Part shown: positions 19,314 to 28,591 of the stretch, one piece after another
How positions within the stretch are numbered: position 1 is the stretch's first letter
Layout: every line of letters starts with the position of its first letter
NCBI GenBank assembly: GCA_003213695.1
Contig: QCMO01000001.1
Span: 17,617 to 81,616, forward strand
Direction: 5' to 3'
DNA: 64,000 nt
Source: Pelagibacteraceae bacterium AG-422-C23
GTDB lineage: Bacteria > Pseudomonadota > Alphaproteobacteria > Pelagibacterales > Pelagibacteraceae
Program-made: the position numbers and the translations under genes
Notes under the pieces: model-generated
Told to the model about the DNA's origin: nothing
What the model saw: the letters and a program-made list of their open reading frames with translations, nothing else
Databases searched by the model: none

Positions 19314-20660
19314 ATGAGTTCAGAAAATCGTACTTCAGTCCCTAATTCGTTAAACGAACATTGGATGCCATTTACATCAAATAAAGATTTTAAACAAAAT
19401 CCAAGATTAATTACAGAGGCAAAAGGAGTTTATTTAAAAACCCATCACGGCAAAACTCAAATTGATGCAAGCTCAGGATTATTTTGCAATCCACTAGGCC
19501 ATGGAAGAAAAGAAATTACTGAAGCTGTAACTAAACAATTAGAAACTTTAGACTATGCTCAACCATTTCAACAAGGGTTTGGTGGCTCATTTGAACTAGC
19601 TACAAGAATTTCAAAACATACTCCAGGTAATTTAAATAAAATGTTTTACACTATCTGTGGATCAACTGCAGTTGAAACAGCAATTAAAATTGCTGTGGCA
19701 TATCATAGAGCAAGAGGTGACGCACATAGATTTAGATTTGTTGGTAGAGAAAGAGGTTACCATGGAATGAATATTGGATGTGTTTCTGTAGGCGGAATGG
19801 TTAATAATGTTAAAACCTTTGCAAGTATTTTAATGCCAGGGGTTCAACACATGAGACACACACATCTACCTGAACACAAATTTGTAAGTGGCCAACCAGA
19901 AACAGGTGGAGATTTAGCAATGGACTTAGAAAGAATAGCGAGTAATTTTGGACCAGAAAATATAGCAGCCTGTATTGTTGAACCTATTGCTGGTTCTACT
20001 GGAACTTTAGTTCCACCAAAAGGATATTTGCAAAAGTTAAGAGAAATTTGTGACAAACATGGAATACTATTAATTTTTGATGAAGTAATAACTGGATGGG
20101 GAAGAACAGGATCATCTTTCGCTGGACATGAGTTTGGTGTAACGCCTGATATTATGACTATGGCAAAAGCTACTACTAACGGAGTAGTGCCAATGGGTGT
20201 TGTTGCTTGTAAGGATGAAATTTATGATGCTGTAATGGATGCATCTCCAATGGGATCAGTTGAACTATTTCATGGTTATACTTATTCAGGAATTCCGGTT
20301 GCCGTTGCTGCAGCATTAGCTGTTCAAGATATTTTTGAAAAAGATGATATCTTTAATAGAGCAAAAAAGTTAGCTCCTTATTTCCAAAAAGGTTTATTTT
20401 CTCTTCAAGACTTAGAGTCAGTAGAGAATATTAGAGGCTATGGAATGATGGGTGGAATTGATATGAAGATGAAAGGTAAGCCTGGTAAAGCTGGTTTTGA
20501 ATGTTTCAAAGCATGTTATGAAGCAGGTGTTAATTTTAAAGCTACAGGAGATTGTTTAATTATAGCACCACAATTTATCTGTGAAGAAAAACATATTGAT
20601 GAGATTATTGATAAGTTGAGAACAGGTATCACTAACTATCAAAAGAACCAAAAAAATTAA
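19314..20660 (+). CDS. tpa: Taurine:pyruvate aminotransferase (class III aminotransferase)
   Basis: Class III PLP motif LLIFDEVITGWGRTGSSFAGHEFGVTPDIMTMAKATTNG; divergent from tauABC. Confidence 0.88.
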   Translation: MSSENRTSVPNSLNEHWMPFTSNKDFKQNPRLITEAKGVYLKTHHGKTQIDASSGLFCNPLGHGRKEITEAVTKQLETLDYAQPFQQGFGGSFELATRISKHTPGNLNKMFYTICGSTAVETAIKIAVAYHRARGDAHRFRFVGRERGYHGMNIGCVSVGGMVNNVKTFASILMPGVQHMRHTHLPEHKFVSGQPETGGDLAMDLERIASNFGPENIAACIVEPIAGSTGTLVPPKGYLQKLREICDKHGILLIFDEVITGWGRTGSSFAGHEFGVTPDIMTMAKATTNGVVPMGVVACKDEIYDAVMDASPMGSVELFHGYTYSGIPVAVAAALAVQDIFEKDDIFNRAKKLAPYFQKGLFSLQDLESVENIRGYGMMGGIDMKMKGKPGKAGFECFKACYEAGVNFKATGDCLIIAPQFICEEKHIDEIIDKLRTGITNYQKNQKN

Positions 20661-20702
20661 CTACTTTATATTTTTTATATCTATAGTTAACAGAGAGAGA
20701 TA

Positions 20703-21821
20703 ATGCGTATAGGCGTTCCTAAAGAAATTAAACCACAAGAAAACAGAATAGGGTTAACACCTGATAGTGTGAAAACTTTAGTATCTGAAGGACATGAAGT
20801 TTTAGTTGAAAATAATGGTGGCTTTGAAGCGGGTTTTGAAAATGATCAATATACAAATGCAGGTGCAAAGATTGTAGATAAAGCATCTGATATATTTAAT
20901 GATGCTGAAATAATAGTAAAAGTAAAAGAACCTCAAAAAGTTGAAGTAGACATGATTAGAGAAAATCAAATCGTTTATACTTATCTTCACTTAGCTGCTG
21001 CAAAAGAATTAACTGAGGGATTAATTAAATCAAAAAGTATTAATATTGCTTATGAAACAGTAACAGATGATAATGGTAGACTTCCATTACTTGCACCAAT
21101 GAGCGCAGTAGCAGGTCGTATGTCAGTTCAAGCTGGAGCACATTGTTTAGAAAAAAATCAAAAAGGCAGAGGTCTTTTATTAGGCGGTGCACCTGGTGTT
21201 ACTGGTGGAACAGTTGTAATTTTAGGTGGTGGAGTGGTTGGAGAAAATGCTGCAGTTATAGCAACAGGTATGCAGGCAAAAGTTCATATTGTTGATAAAT
21301 CAGAAGCAAGATTAAAACAGTTGGTTCAAATGTTTGGTGATAAGATTATCCCAGAACAAAGTGATAAAATAGATCTAAACAAATTAGTTGGCGAAGCAGA
21401 TTTGTTAGTTGGAGGTGTTTTAATTCCAGGAGCTGAAGCACCAAAATTAGTAACTAAAGATATGTTAAAATTGATGAAAAGAGGATCTGTAATAGTTGAT
21501 GTTGCTATAGATCAAGGTGGATGTGTTGAAACAAGTAAACCAACAACTCACGGTGATCCAACATATATAGTTGATGATGTTGTTCATTATTGTGTAGCTA
21601 ACATGCCTGGTGGAGTTCCAAGAACCTCAACACTTGCATTAAATAAAGCAACTCTTCCTTATTTAGTAAAATTAGCAAATCAAGGCTATCAAAAAGCTTT
21701 GGGCGAGGATAAAAACTTTTTAGCAGGATTAAATGTTCATAAAGGACATGTGACTTATAAAGCGGTTGCAGATGTGTTTGGGCATCAATATGTTGAACCA
21801 GGAGAAGCAATCAAAAATTAA
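20703..21821 (+). CDS. ald: Alanine dehydrogenase
   Basis: MRIGVPKEIKPQENRIGLTPDSV, GRGLLLGGAPGV, VVDVAIDQGGCVETSKPTTH. Confidence 0.93.
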   Translation: MRIGVPKEIKPQENRIGLTPDSVKTLVSEGHEVLVENNGGFEAGFENDQYTNAGAKIVDKASDIFNDAEIIVKVKEPQKVEVDMIRENQIVYTYLHLAAAKELTEGLIKSKSINIAYETVTDDNGRLPLLAPMSAVAGRMSVQAGAHCLEKNQKGRGLLLGGAPGVTGGTVVILGGGVVGENAAVIATGMQAKVHIVDKSEARLKQLVQMFGDKIIPEQSDKIDLNKLVGEADLLVGGVLIPGAEAPKLVTKDMLKLMKRGSVIVDVAIDQGGCVETSKPTTHGDPTYIVDDVVHYCVANMPGGVPRTSTLALNKATLPYLVKLANQGYQKALGEDKNFLAGLNVHKGHVTYKAVADVFGHQYVEPGEAIKN

Positions 21822-21825
21822 TTAA

Positions 21826-24270
21826 ATGGAAAAGAAATTACCTAATAGCACAAAGGTTGTTGTTATAGGTGGTGGTGTAGTAGGCTGCTCTGTAGCTTAT
21901 CATTTAGCCAAATTTGGTTGGAAAGATACAATTCTTTTAGAAAGAGATCAGCTAACATCAGGAACAACCTGGCATGCAGCAGGACTTGTAAGTCAATTAG
22001 GTCCCTCAGCAGCAATAACTAAAATAAGAAAATATACTTTAGACCTATATAAAGAACTTGAAAAAAAAGTTGATCATTCAGCTGGATTAAGATTAAACGG
22101 TGCACTTTCAATTGCCGAAACTAGAGGCAGATGGCAAGAACTTCAAAGACAAGCTACAACAGCTCAACTTTATGATGTTGATGTAAAAATTTTAGATAAA
22201 GATCAGATTAAAAAAGATTTTCCAATTGTAAATACTGATGATGTAATTGGTGGAATTTTAATGCCAGGGGATGGTGCTGCTGATCCTTCAGGAGTGACAC
22301 ACATGTTAGCTAAAGCAGCAAGACAAGAGGGGGCAAAAATATTTGAAAAATCTCCTGTTGAAGAAATAATCACAAAAGATGGAAAAATTTCTGGTGTAAA
22401 AGTTAATGGTCAAAAGATTGATTGTGAATATATTGTTTTAGCATCTGGAATGTGGTCAAGACAGATTGGGGAAAAAGCAGGTGTAAGTATTCCATTATAT
22501 CCTGCGGAACATTTTTATATCATCACTGAACCGATAAAAAACCTTTCAAAAACTTTACCAACTATTAGAGATTTTGATAATCGAACTTATATTAAAGAAG
22601 ATGCAGGTAAAATATTAGTTGGTATTTTTGAAGGAAATTCTATCCCTGCTTGGAATAATACTAACAAAGTTCCAGAAGATTTTTCATTTGGGGAATTTCA
22701 AGAAAATTTTGAGCATTTTGAGCCTTATTTAGCTTCTGCAATCAAAAGATTTCCAGTTTTAGAAACAGCAGGTATAAGAAAATTTTTCTCAGGACCAGAG
22801 TCTTTTACCCCAGATACTAATACTTTGTTAGGAGAAGTGCCGGAAGTTAAAAACTTTTTTGTATGCTGCGGGTTAAATAGTATTGGTATAGGAAGTGGAG
22901 GAGGTGTTGGTAAAGTTACTGCTGAATGGCTGATGACTGGTCATATAAATGAGGATATTTTCAGTTATGATATTAAAAGATTTCAAAAATTTCATTCAGA
23001 ATTAGGATTTATTAAGAAAAGAATTACAGAGTCTTTGGGTGATTTATATGGAATGCACTGGCCATTTAAACAACATAAAACATCTAGAAATATTAAAACT
23101 CTTCCTCATCATGATGATTTAAAAAGTTTCGGAGCTTGTTTTGGAGTTTCAGGTGGATATGAAAGACCAATGTGGTTTGCTTTAGATGGGGAAAAAGCTG
23201 AATACGAGTATAGCTATAATTATCAAAGTTGGTATCCTTCAGCTGAATACGAAACCAATAACACCGTTAAAAACGTTGGTTTATATGACTTAACTCCATT
23301 TTCTAAATTTGAAATAAAATCAGATAAAGCACATCAAGAGCTTCAAATAATTTGTACAGCTAACATAAAAAATGAACCAGGGAAGTGTGTGTATACTCAC
23401 ATGCTTAACCCAGATGGGGGAATAGAAGCAGATTTAACTGTGGTTTGCGTTGAGAAAAATCACTTTAGAATAATAAGTTCTGCTGCAACAAGAGAAAGAG
23501 ATAAATTTCATATTAAAAAACATCTTTCAAAAGATATTGAATTAAAAGACATTACTGATGATTTATGTGTATTTGGATTATTTGGTCCAAAAAGTAGGGA
23601 ATTAATTAAAACCTTATCTAAAGACAATTTCGATAATGAAAATTTTAAATTTGGTTCTGCAAAATATATTAAAATAGAGGGCATTAAGATTTGGTGCCAA
23701 AGGTTATCCTACGTTGGTGAATTAGGTTATGAATTATATGTAGAATTTAAAGATGCTAAAAAAATCTACGAACTAATCATTAATAAAGGTAAAGAATTTA
23801 ATCTTTCAAATTGTGGAATGCACGCGATGGATATAATGCGAATGGAAAGTGGGTTTTTACATTGGGGACATGATATTTCACCTGAGGAAAACCAGTATCA
23901 AGCCGGATTATCTTTCACTATTAGTAAAAAAAAGGATGTTGATTTTATAGGAAAAAAAGCAATCGAAAAAATTAAACAAGAAAAAACAAAAACTAGATTT
24001 GCAATGTTTACCCTTAAAGAAAGTGAACCAGGCAAGCCATTATTATTACATGATGAACCTATTTATTTTGATGATAAAATTATAGGAAGATCAACTTCAG
24101 GTAATTATTCGTTCAATTTTAAAAAGAATTTAGTATTTGGTTATATTAAAAATGATTTTTCTAATGATGAGCTTCAATCTAAAAATTTATTCATTGAAGT
24201 TGAAAAAAAGAAATATCCATTATTAATTCAATTAGGGGCCCTAAAACGGACAAATTATAAAAATTTATAA
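21826..24270 (+). CDS. FAD-dependent dimethylglycine/sarcosine dehydrogenase-like protein with GcvT-type C-terminus
   Basis: VVVIGGGVVGCSVAYHLAKFGW, LTSGTTWHAAGL; C-terminal aminomethyltransferase domain (CGMHAMDIMRMESGFLHWGHDI). Confidence 0.9.
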   Translation: MEKKLPNSTKVVVIGGGVVGCSVAYHLAKFGWKDTILLERDQLTSGTTWHAAGLVSQLGPSAAITKIRKYTLDLYKELEKKVDHSAGLRLNGALSIAETRGRWQELQRQATTAQLYDVDVKILDKDQIKKDFPIVNTDDVIGGILMPGDGAADPSGVTHMLAKAARQEGAKIFEKSPVEEIITKDGKISGVKVNGQKIDCEYIVLASGMWSRQIGEKAGVSIPLYPAEHFYIITEPIKNLSKTLPTIRDFDNRTYIKEDAGKILVGIFEGNSIPAWNNTNKVPEDFSFGEFQENFEHFEPYLASAIKRFPVLETAGIRKFFSGPESFTPDTNTLLGEVPEVKNFFVCCGLNSIGIGSGGGVGKVTAEWLMTGHINEDIFSYDIKRFQKFHSELGFIKKRITESLGDLYGMHWPFKQHKTSRNIKTLPHHDDLKSFGACFGVSGGYERPMWFALDGEKAEYEYSYNYQSWYPSAEYETNNTVKNVGLYDLTPFSKFEIKSDKAHQELQIICTANIKNEPGKCVYTHMLNPDGGIEADLTVVCVEKNHFRIISSAATRERDKFHIKKHLSKDIELKDITDDLCVFGLFGPKSRELIKTLSKDNFDNENFKFGSAKYIKIEGIKIWCQRLSYVGELGYELYVEFKDAKKIYELIINKGKEFNLSNCGMHAMDIMRMESGFLHWGHDISPEENQYQAGLSFTISKKKDVDFIGKKAIEKIKQEKTKTRFAMFTLKESEPGKPLLLHDEPIYFDDKIIGRSTSGNYSFNFKKNLVFGYIKNDFSNDELQSKNLFIEVEKKKYPLLIQLGALKRTNYKNL

Positions 24271-25122
24271 TTAAGTTTGTCTTCTTAAGATAAGAACAAA
24301 AATTACAGAAGTAATCATCATGATTAATGCATAAGCTGCAGTTGGAACCATATAGGTCATATTAGTACCAAACAATTGTAATCCTACAAAAACTGCTAAA
24401 GTTCCATTTTGAAGTCCAGCTTCTAAAGAAATACATCTTCTTTGAGCAACTCCAGTAGTAAAAAATTTAGCTATATAAAAAGCTACAACCATCATCGTAA
24501 TATTTAAGGCTAAAGCAATTGCCCCAGCTCTTGTTATGAACATCACAATGCTATCCCATTCTTCAATATAGATGGCAATAAAAACAACACAGAATAAACC
24601 AATAGACATTTTATTGATAATTTTCATATTGTTTACAATAAAATTACCCCACAGCTTTCTCATAATCATTCCAATGATAACTGGAACTGTTACAACGAAA
24701 AACATCTTCAAAGATATACTAAGCATCGAAACTTCTTTTTTGACGTAGGTAATGTCAAATAATTCGATTGATAAAAAAACTACATAAGGAACAGATACGA
24801 TACTAATCAAACTAGTAATTGCTGTTAAAGTTATTGAAAGAGCCACATCTCCGTTAGCAAATTTAGTAAGTACATTTGAAGTCACACCACCAGGTGCTGC
24901 AGCAATTAACATTACACCTAATGCTAATTCAACTGGAGTTTTTAAAATAATTATTAAAAAATATGCAACAATTGGAAGTAATACTAGCTGACAAAACATT
25001 CCAATAAAAAAATCTTTAGGATTTGAGGCTACTCTTGTAAAATCTTTAACAGTTAAAGATGCACCTAATCCTAACATGATTAGTGCTAAAGCGATTGGTG
25101 CTATCGTTGTTACTATACCCAT
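24271..25122 (-). CDS. Bile acid:sodium symporter (BASS) family transporter
   Basis: MLGLGASLTVKDF, AAPGGVTSNVLTKFANGDVALSITLTAITSL. Confidence 0.88.
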   Translation of the reverse strand: MGIVTTIAPIALALIMLGLGASLTVKDFTRVASNPKDFFIGMFCQLVLLPIVAYFLIIILKTPVELALGVMLIAAAPGGVTSNVLTKFANGDVALSITLTAITSLISIVSVPYVVFLSIELFDITYVKKEVSMLSISLKMFFVVTVPVIIGMIMRKLWGNFIVNNMKIINKMSIGLFCVVFIAIYIEEWDSIVMFITRAGAIALALNITMMVVAFYIAKFFTTGVAQRRCISLEAGLQNGTLAVFVGLQLFGTNMTYMVPTAAYALIMMITSVIFVLILRRQT

Positions 25123-25127
25123 GACCC

Positions 25128-25184
25128 CTTCTTTATTGTCCGCACCATAATAGCTTAAAAGATTTTTACAATTAAATAAAGAAG
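25128..25184 (-). promoter_or_regulatory. Inverted repeat flanking the 5'UTR of the BASS transporter gene
   Basis: CTTCTTTATT (minus-strand 5' arm) / AATAAAGAAG overlapping the AAGAAGGGG SD region just before ATG; 10-bp perfect, 37-nt loop. Confidence 0.4.
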
Positions 25185-25185
25185 T

Positions 25186-26220
25186 TTAAGAAATAGTTAA
25201 AAGATTGAGGGTCTTTCGCAGAAATTTTGCTTTATTTTTAAAAACTCTTCTCTGATAAGGAAGAATTCTATCAATATTCATTCCAGTCAGTACATAATGT
25301 TTTTTATTATTCAGTTTTAAATATCCTTGGTTCACTAAATATTTGCATTTTCTAATTACCGTTGCTCTTGGAATATCTGTCATATCAGATAAAGACATTG
25401 CACTTACTCCAGTTGTTTGGTCATTTTCTTGATCTGTGACAATACCTTTATTAAATTTCATATAATCTGGAGTTAAAGAGTGTACGTTTGTTTCATCCAT
25501 ATTTTTTTTATAATTAAAAGCCTGGTTCATTACAACTGTACCCCAAAGATGAAAAGTTGCAACATCATCGAATGCTTCATGGTAACCAATGATCATAGGA
25601 ATTTGCATTCTATAAAACCATCTCCAACATAAACCAAAGTTTTTTTTAATAACTTGTTCAATATATTTTGTTTCAAGTTTTTTTGGATAAATTCCATCTT
25701 TATTGAAAATTTCAGAAATTAAATAAATATATTTAGCGGTTAATTTTATTTGCCTTTCAGGTTTCACTTGAGAAAAGACAGAGCGATCAATTATTATTTG
25801 TTTTTTTATTCTTTTTAAAACTCCTAATTTTTCAAGTTCTAAAACTTTTCGTCTAACAGTTTCTTTAGGTAATTGAAGTTTTTCACATAATTCTGTAATA
25901 CTAAATTTTTCTATTTGAAGGTTTGATTTTGAATAAAATTGATCAAATGTGTGTTGTATATTCATTTGATCATAAAATTGTAACGTTTTTTCAATTAAAG
26001 AAATAACGATTAAATATTTGTAATGATCTTTAAAAGCTTTATAAACATTATTCATCCAGCTCCATTGATGAACAATCCAATCTCTTCCTAATTGGTCATA
26101 GCTCCTCATCATATGATCATAAACTTGATCATCATTTAGAACTCTAGAAAAATCTATTTGTCTTAAACTCATAATTGTAAAAACACGATATGAAACCCAA
26201 AATGAACATGTGTCAACCAA
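25186..26220 (-). CDS. Regulatory protein with two winged-helix-like segments
   Basis: FSITELCEKLQLPKETVRRKVLELEKLGVLKR and AMSLSDMTDIPRATVIRKCKYLVNQGYLKL; true start may be the internal MSLRQID. Confidence 0.75.
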   Translation of the reverse strand: MVDTCSFWVSYRVFTIMSLRQIDFSRVLNDDQVYDHMMRSYDQLGRDWIVHQWSWMNNVYKAFKDHYKYLIVISLIEKTLQFYDQMNIQHTFDQFYSKSNLQIEKFSITELCEKLQLPKETVRRKVLELEKLGVLKRIKKQIIIDRSVFSQVKPERQIKLTAKYIYLISEIFNKDGIYPKKLETKYIEQVIKKNFGLCWRWFYRMQIPMIIGYHEAFDDVATFHLWGTVVMNQAFNYKKNMDETNVHSLTPDYMKFNKGIVTDQENDQTTGVSAMSLSDMTDIPRATVIRKCKYLVNQGYLKLNNKKHYVLTGMNIDRILPYQRRVFKNKAKFLRKTLNLLTIS

Positions 26221-26283
26221 ATACTGACCCAGATTGAACTTTCTAAAAATTGTTACGATTATAAAATCATGGTTAGATAAGGT

Positions 26284-26502
26284 ATGGAAAATAAAGGCTT
26301 TGCAGATAATAGAACAAGCATCGAGACCCCAAATGATGCTGTAATAGCTGAAAAGCCTTTAAAAACTTCAAATAGAGTTGATATCAATGTTTTAAAATCA
26401 AAACTTCAGGAGACTGAGAGTAAAGAGTTTAAAAAAAACTTATTTATACTTTCGTCTTTAATTTTAGGTTTGGGGATACTAGGAATTTATTTATCTTTAT
26501 GA
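26284..26502 (+). CDS. Small tail-anchored membrane protein (72 aa)
   Basis: Soluble charged N-terminus with DINVLKSKLQ and one C-terminal TM. Confidence 0.6.
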   Translation: MENKGFADNRTSIETPNDAVIAEKPLKTSNRVDINVLKSKLQETESKEFKKNLFILSSLILGLGILGIYLSL

Positions 26503-26543
26503 CTAAATTTGCAATTCAACTTAATTCGTGTTTAAATTGAATT

Positions 26544-26750
26544 ATGAAGAATGAAGGAATTAACATTAAAGAAAGACTAATCGAGAAATATCTCGACAAA
26601 AAACCCTCTCACAATCAAACAAAGAGTACAGACATTAACGTTTTGCTAAACAGAGTTAAAGTTAATCAGAAAAATGAATCAAGAAAAAAATTATACTTTT
26701 CTGCTGCAGCATCTACAGGTCTAATATTGTTTGGGCTTATTATCTTTTAA
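26544..26750 (+). CDS. Small tail-anchored membrane protein (68 aa), probable paralog of the preceding gene
   Basis: DINVLLNRVK... plus C-terminal TM; same layout. Confidence 0.6.
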   Translation: MKNEGINIKERLIEKYLDKKPSHNQTKSTDINVLLNRVKVNQKNESRKKLYFSAAASTGLILFGLIIF

Positions 26751-26830
26751 ATCTAAGAAATTCCTATTTAAAGCCAATTAATTAACATTGAATCAAAATA
26801 TTAAACTATTATAAATCAACATCTATATAA

Positions 26831-26907
26831 GGCGGGGTAGCTCAGTTGGTTAGAGCGCGGGACTCATAAGCCCGAGGTCAGTGGTTCGATCCCACTTCCC
26901 GCTACCA
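26831..26907 (+). tRNA. tRNA-Met (anticodon CAT), encoded CCA
   Basis: Acceptor GGCGGGG/TCCCGCT, D-arm GCTCAGTTGGTTAGAGC, loop CTCATAA, T-arm AGTGG-TTCGATC-CCACT, ACCA end; elongator-like, tRNA-Ile2(CAT) not excluded. Confidence 0.92.
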
Positions 26908-26927
26908 ATTTATTATTCAATAAAACA

Positions 26928-27782
26928 CTAAAATACCATTAAATCAGTATGGGTACCGCTTTTTTTATATTCACTATAAATTTTTAAAAAATTCTTTTCA
27001 TTCATTGGTAAAACTTTATTTTTTTTTAGATCCGTCAAATGTTTGTAATGTTTAATAGATTTCAATAGAATTTCAGGTCTTTTAATAGTCATTAATGTAG
27101 GGGAAAATTCAAAAATAATAGGTACTTTTTTATTTAACATTTTTTTCCCACCTAAAAAAATTTGTGGCTCATGTCCTTGTGCATCAATATAAATAAGTGC
27201 GTTTTTTTGATTAATGTTATTAATAAAGTTATCTAAAATATTAAGTTGAACAATTTCACCACTTTTTTTCTTTGTTAACCTATAGTCACCACTGTTTAAT
27301 TTATCAAATTTTTTTAAATAACCTCTTGCAATTTTATTACTAAGTGCTGAATTATAAGTTGCACCTTTTTTTTCAATTTTATTTAAATTGATATTTGCGT
27401 TTAACAATCTAAAATTTTCCAATGATGGCTCAAATGCTATATATTTTTCAAATAGTTGATTTTTAATAGCAGGTATCAATGTAGTCCCAACGTGTGCCCC
27501 AATATTAATCAGGTATTTTCTTTTTTTATTTTTAAGGTAGCCAAAACCTTTTTTTAGAATTTCAAAATCAAATTTTCCATCTAGAAAAATTCTTTTTGTA
27601 ATTTCTTCATTATTTTTTAAGATATAATTAATATGATTTAAATCAGCATGAATATATTCTTGATTTAAAGATGTATTATATAGAGCACTTCTAAAAGCTT
27701 TTTTTAGACTTTTATTTTTGGTTGTATTTTTTTTGTGATAAAATTTTTTAATCAAACTTTCTATTAGTCTATAAAATCTCAT
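26928..27782 (-). CDS. FkbM-family methyltransferase
   Basis: INIGAHVGTTLIPA, YIAFEPSLENFRLL, ALIYIDAQGHEPQIFLGG. Confidence 0.85.
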   Translation of the reverse strand: MRFYRLIESLIKKFYHKKNTTKNKSLKKAFRSALYNTSLNQEYIHADLNHINYILKNNEEITKRIFLDGKFDFEILKKGFGYLKNKKRKYLINIGAHVGTTLIPAIKNQLFEKYIAFEPSLENFRLLNANINLNKIEKKGATYNSALSNKIARGYLKKFDKLNSGDYRLTKKKSGEIVQLNILDNFINNINQKNALIYIDAQGHEPQIFLGGKKMLNKKVPIIFEFSPTLMTIKRPEILLKSIKHYKHLTDLKKNKVLPMNEKNFLKIYSEYKKSGTHTDLMVF

Positions 27783-27784
27783 AA

Positions 27785-28591
27785 TTAAAAACTAAAGATA
27801 TTAGTTAATCTTTTAAAAAAATTATTTTTTCTTTTAAAAGGAATTTCTTTTATTATCCATTTTTTTGATGAACCCACAATTTTATTATTAACATCATAAT
27901 AAGGTATACTTTTCCAAGGACCTTGAATAAAATTATATAAGTAATGTTTTGATCTTTCAGTTTTGAGATATTCAAGCATACATCTTGCAGAACTTTCCAT
28001 TACATGAATTTCTTTTGAATTTTCAATTATTTCTGAGTAATCAAAAATACTATGTGAATTAGAATTTCTAATTATTTGATATTCCTTAGAAATTAAATTA
28101 TCTGGTATAACAAAACCTCTACTCGGATCATCATGAATAAACACATAATTTTCATTTCGCACAAGATCTTCATATAATTTTTTTTCTCTGACTAAATCTC
28201 TTTTCCAATAAGTCAGTTCAAAACGTTTTGAATAGTTAATATTAAATTGTTCATAAAAAAGCATATCAATTGTTTTACCTTTATCTTTATTTTTTAAGAA
28301 GTAATCAAATCCAATTCTTTCAATGTTATCAGTATCTTTAATAATAGATTCTATTTCTTCTTTTTCTTTTTTTTCATCATTTGTAATTGGAATAATTTCT
28401 AAATTTGTCAAATCACGATACATAAATTTTACCATTTCAAAGTACTTTTTCTTTGCAAATAGTTTCACTTTTAAATCTTTATATTTTTCATTTAAAAGAA
28501 ATCTTACAACTCCATTACAATGAAAGTGATCTCCCAAGCCTAAATGATGATAAATATAAAACTGTTTATTCATCTTATTTTTTGATTGCAT
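27785..28591 (-). CDS. Hypothetical glycan-biosynthesis protein (possible glycosyltransferase)
   Basis: FYIYHHLGLGDHFHCNGVVRFLLNE; located in glycan island. Confidence 0.5.
   Translation of the reverse strand: MQSKNKMNKQFYIYHHLGLGDHFHCNGVVRFLLNEKYKDLKVKLFAKKKYFEMVKFMYRDLTNLEIIPITNDEKKEKEEIESIIKDTDNIERIGFDYFLKNKDKGKTIDMLFYEQFNINYSKRFELTYWKRDLVREKKLYEDLVRNENYVFIHDDPSRGFVIPDNLISKEYQIIRNSNSHSIFDYSEIIENSKEIHVMESSARCMLEYLKTERSKHYLYNFIQGPWKSIPYYDVNNKIVGSSKKWIIKEIPFKRKNNFFKRLTNIFSF

Noticed and set aside
26831-26907. Integrated element using tRNA-Met as att site
   Set aside because: No integrase and no duplicate of the tRNA 3' end seen in the adjacent glycan region.
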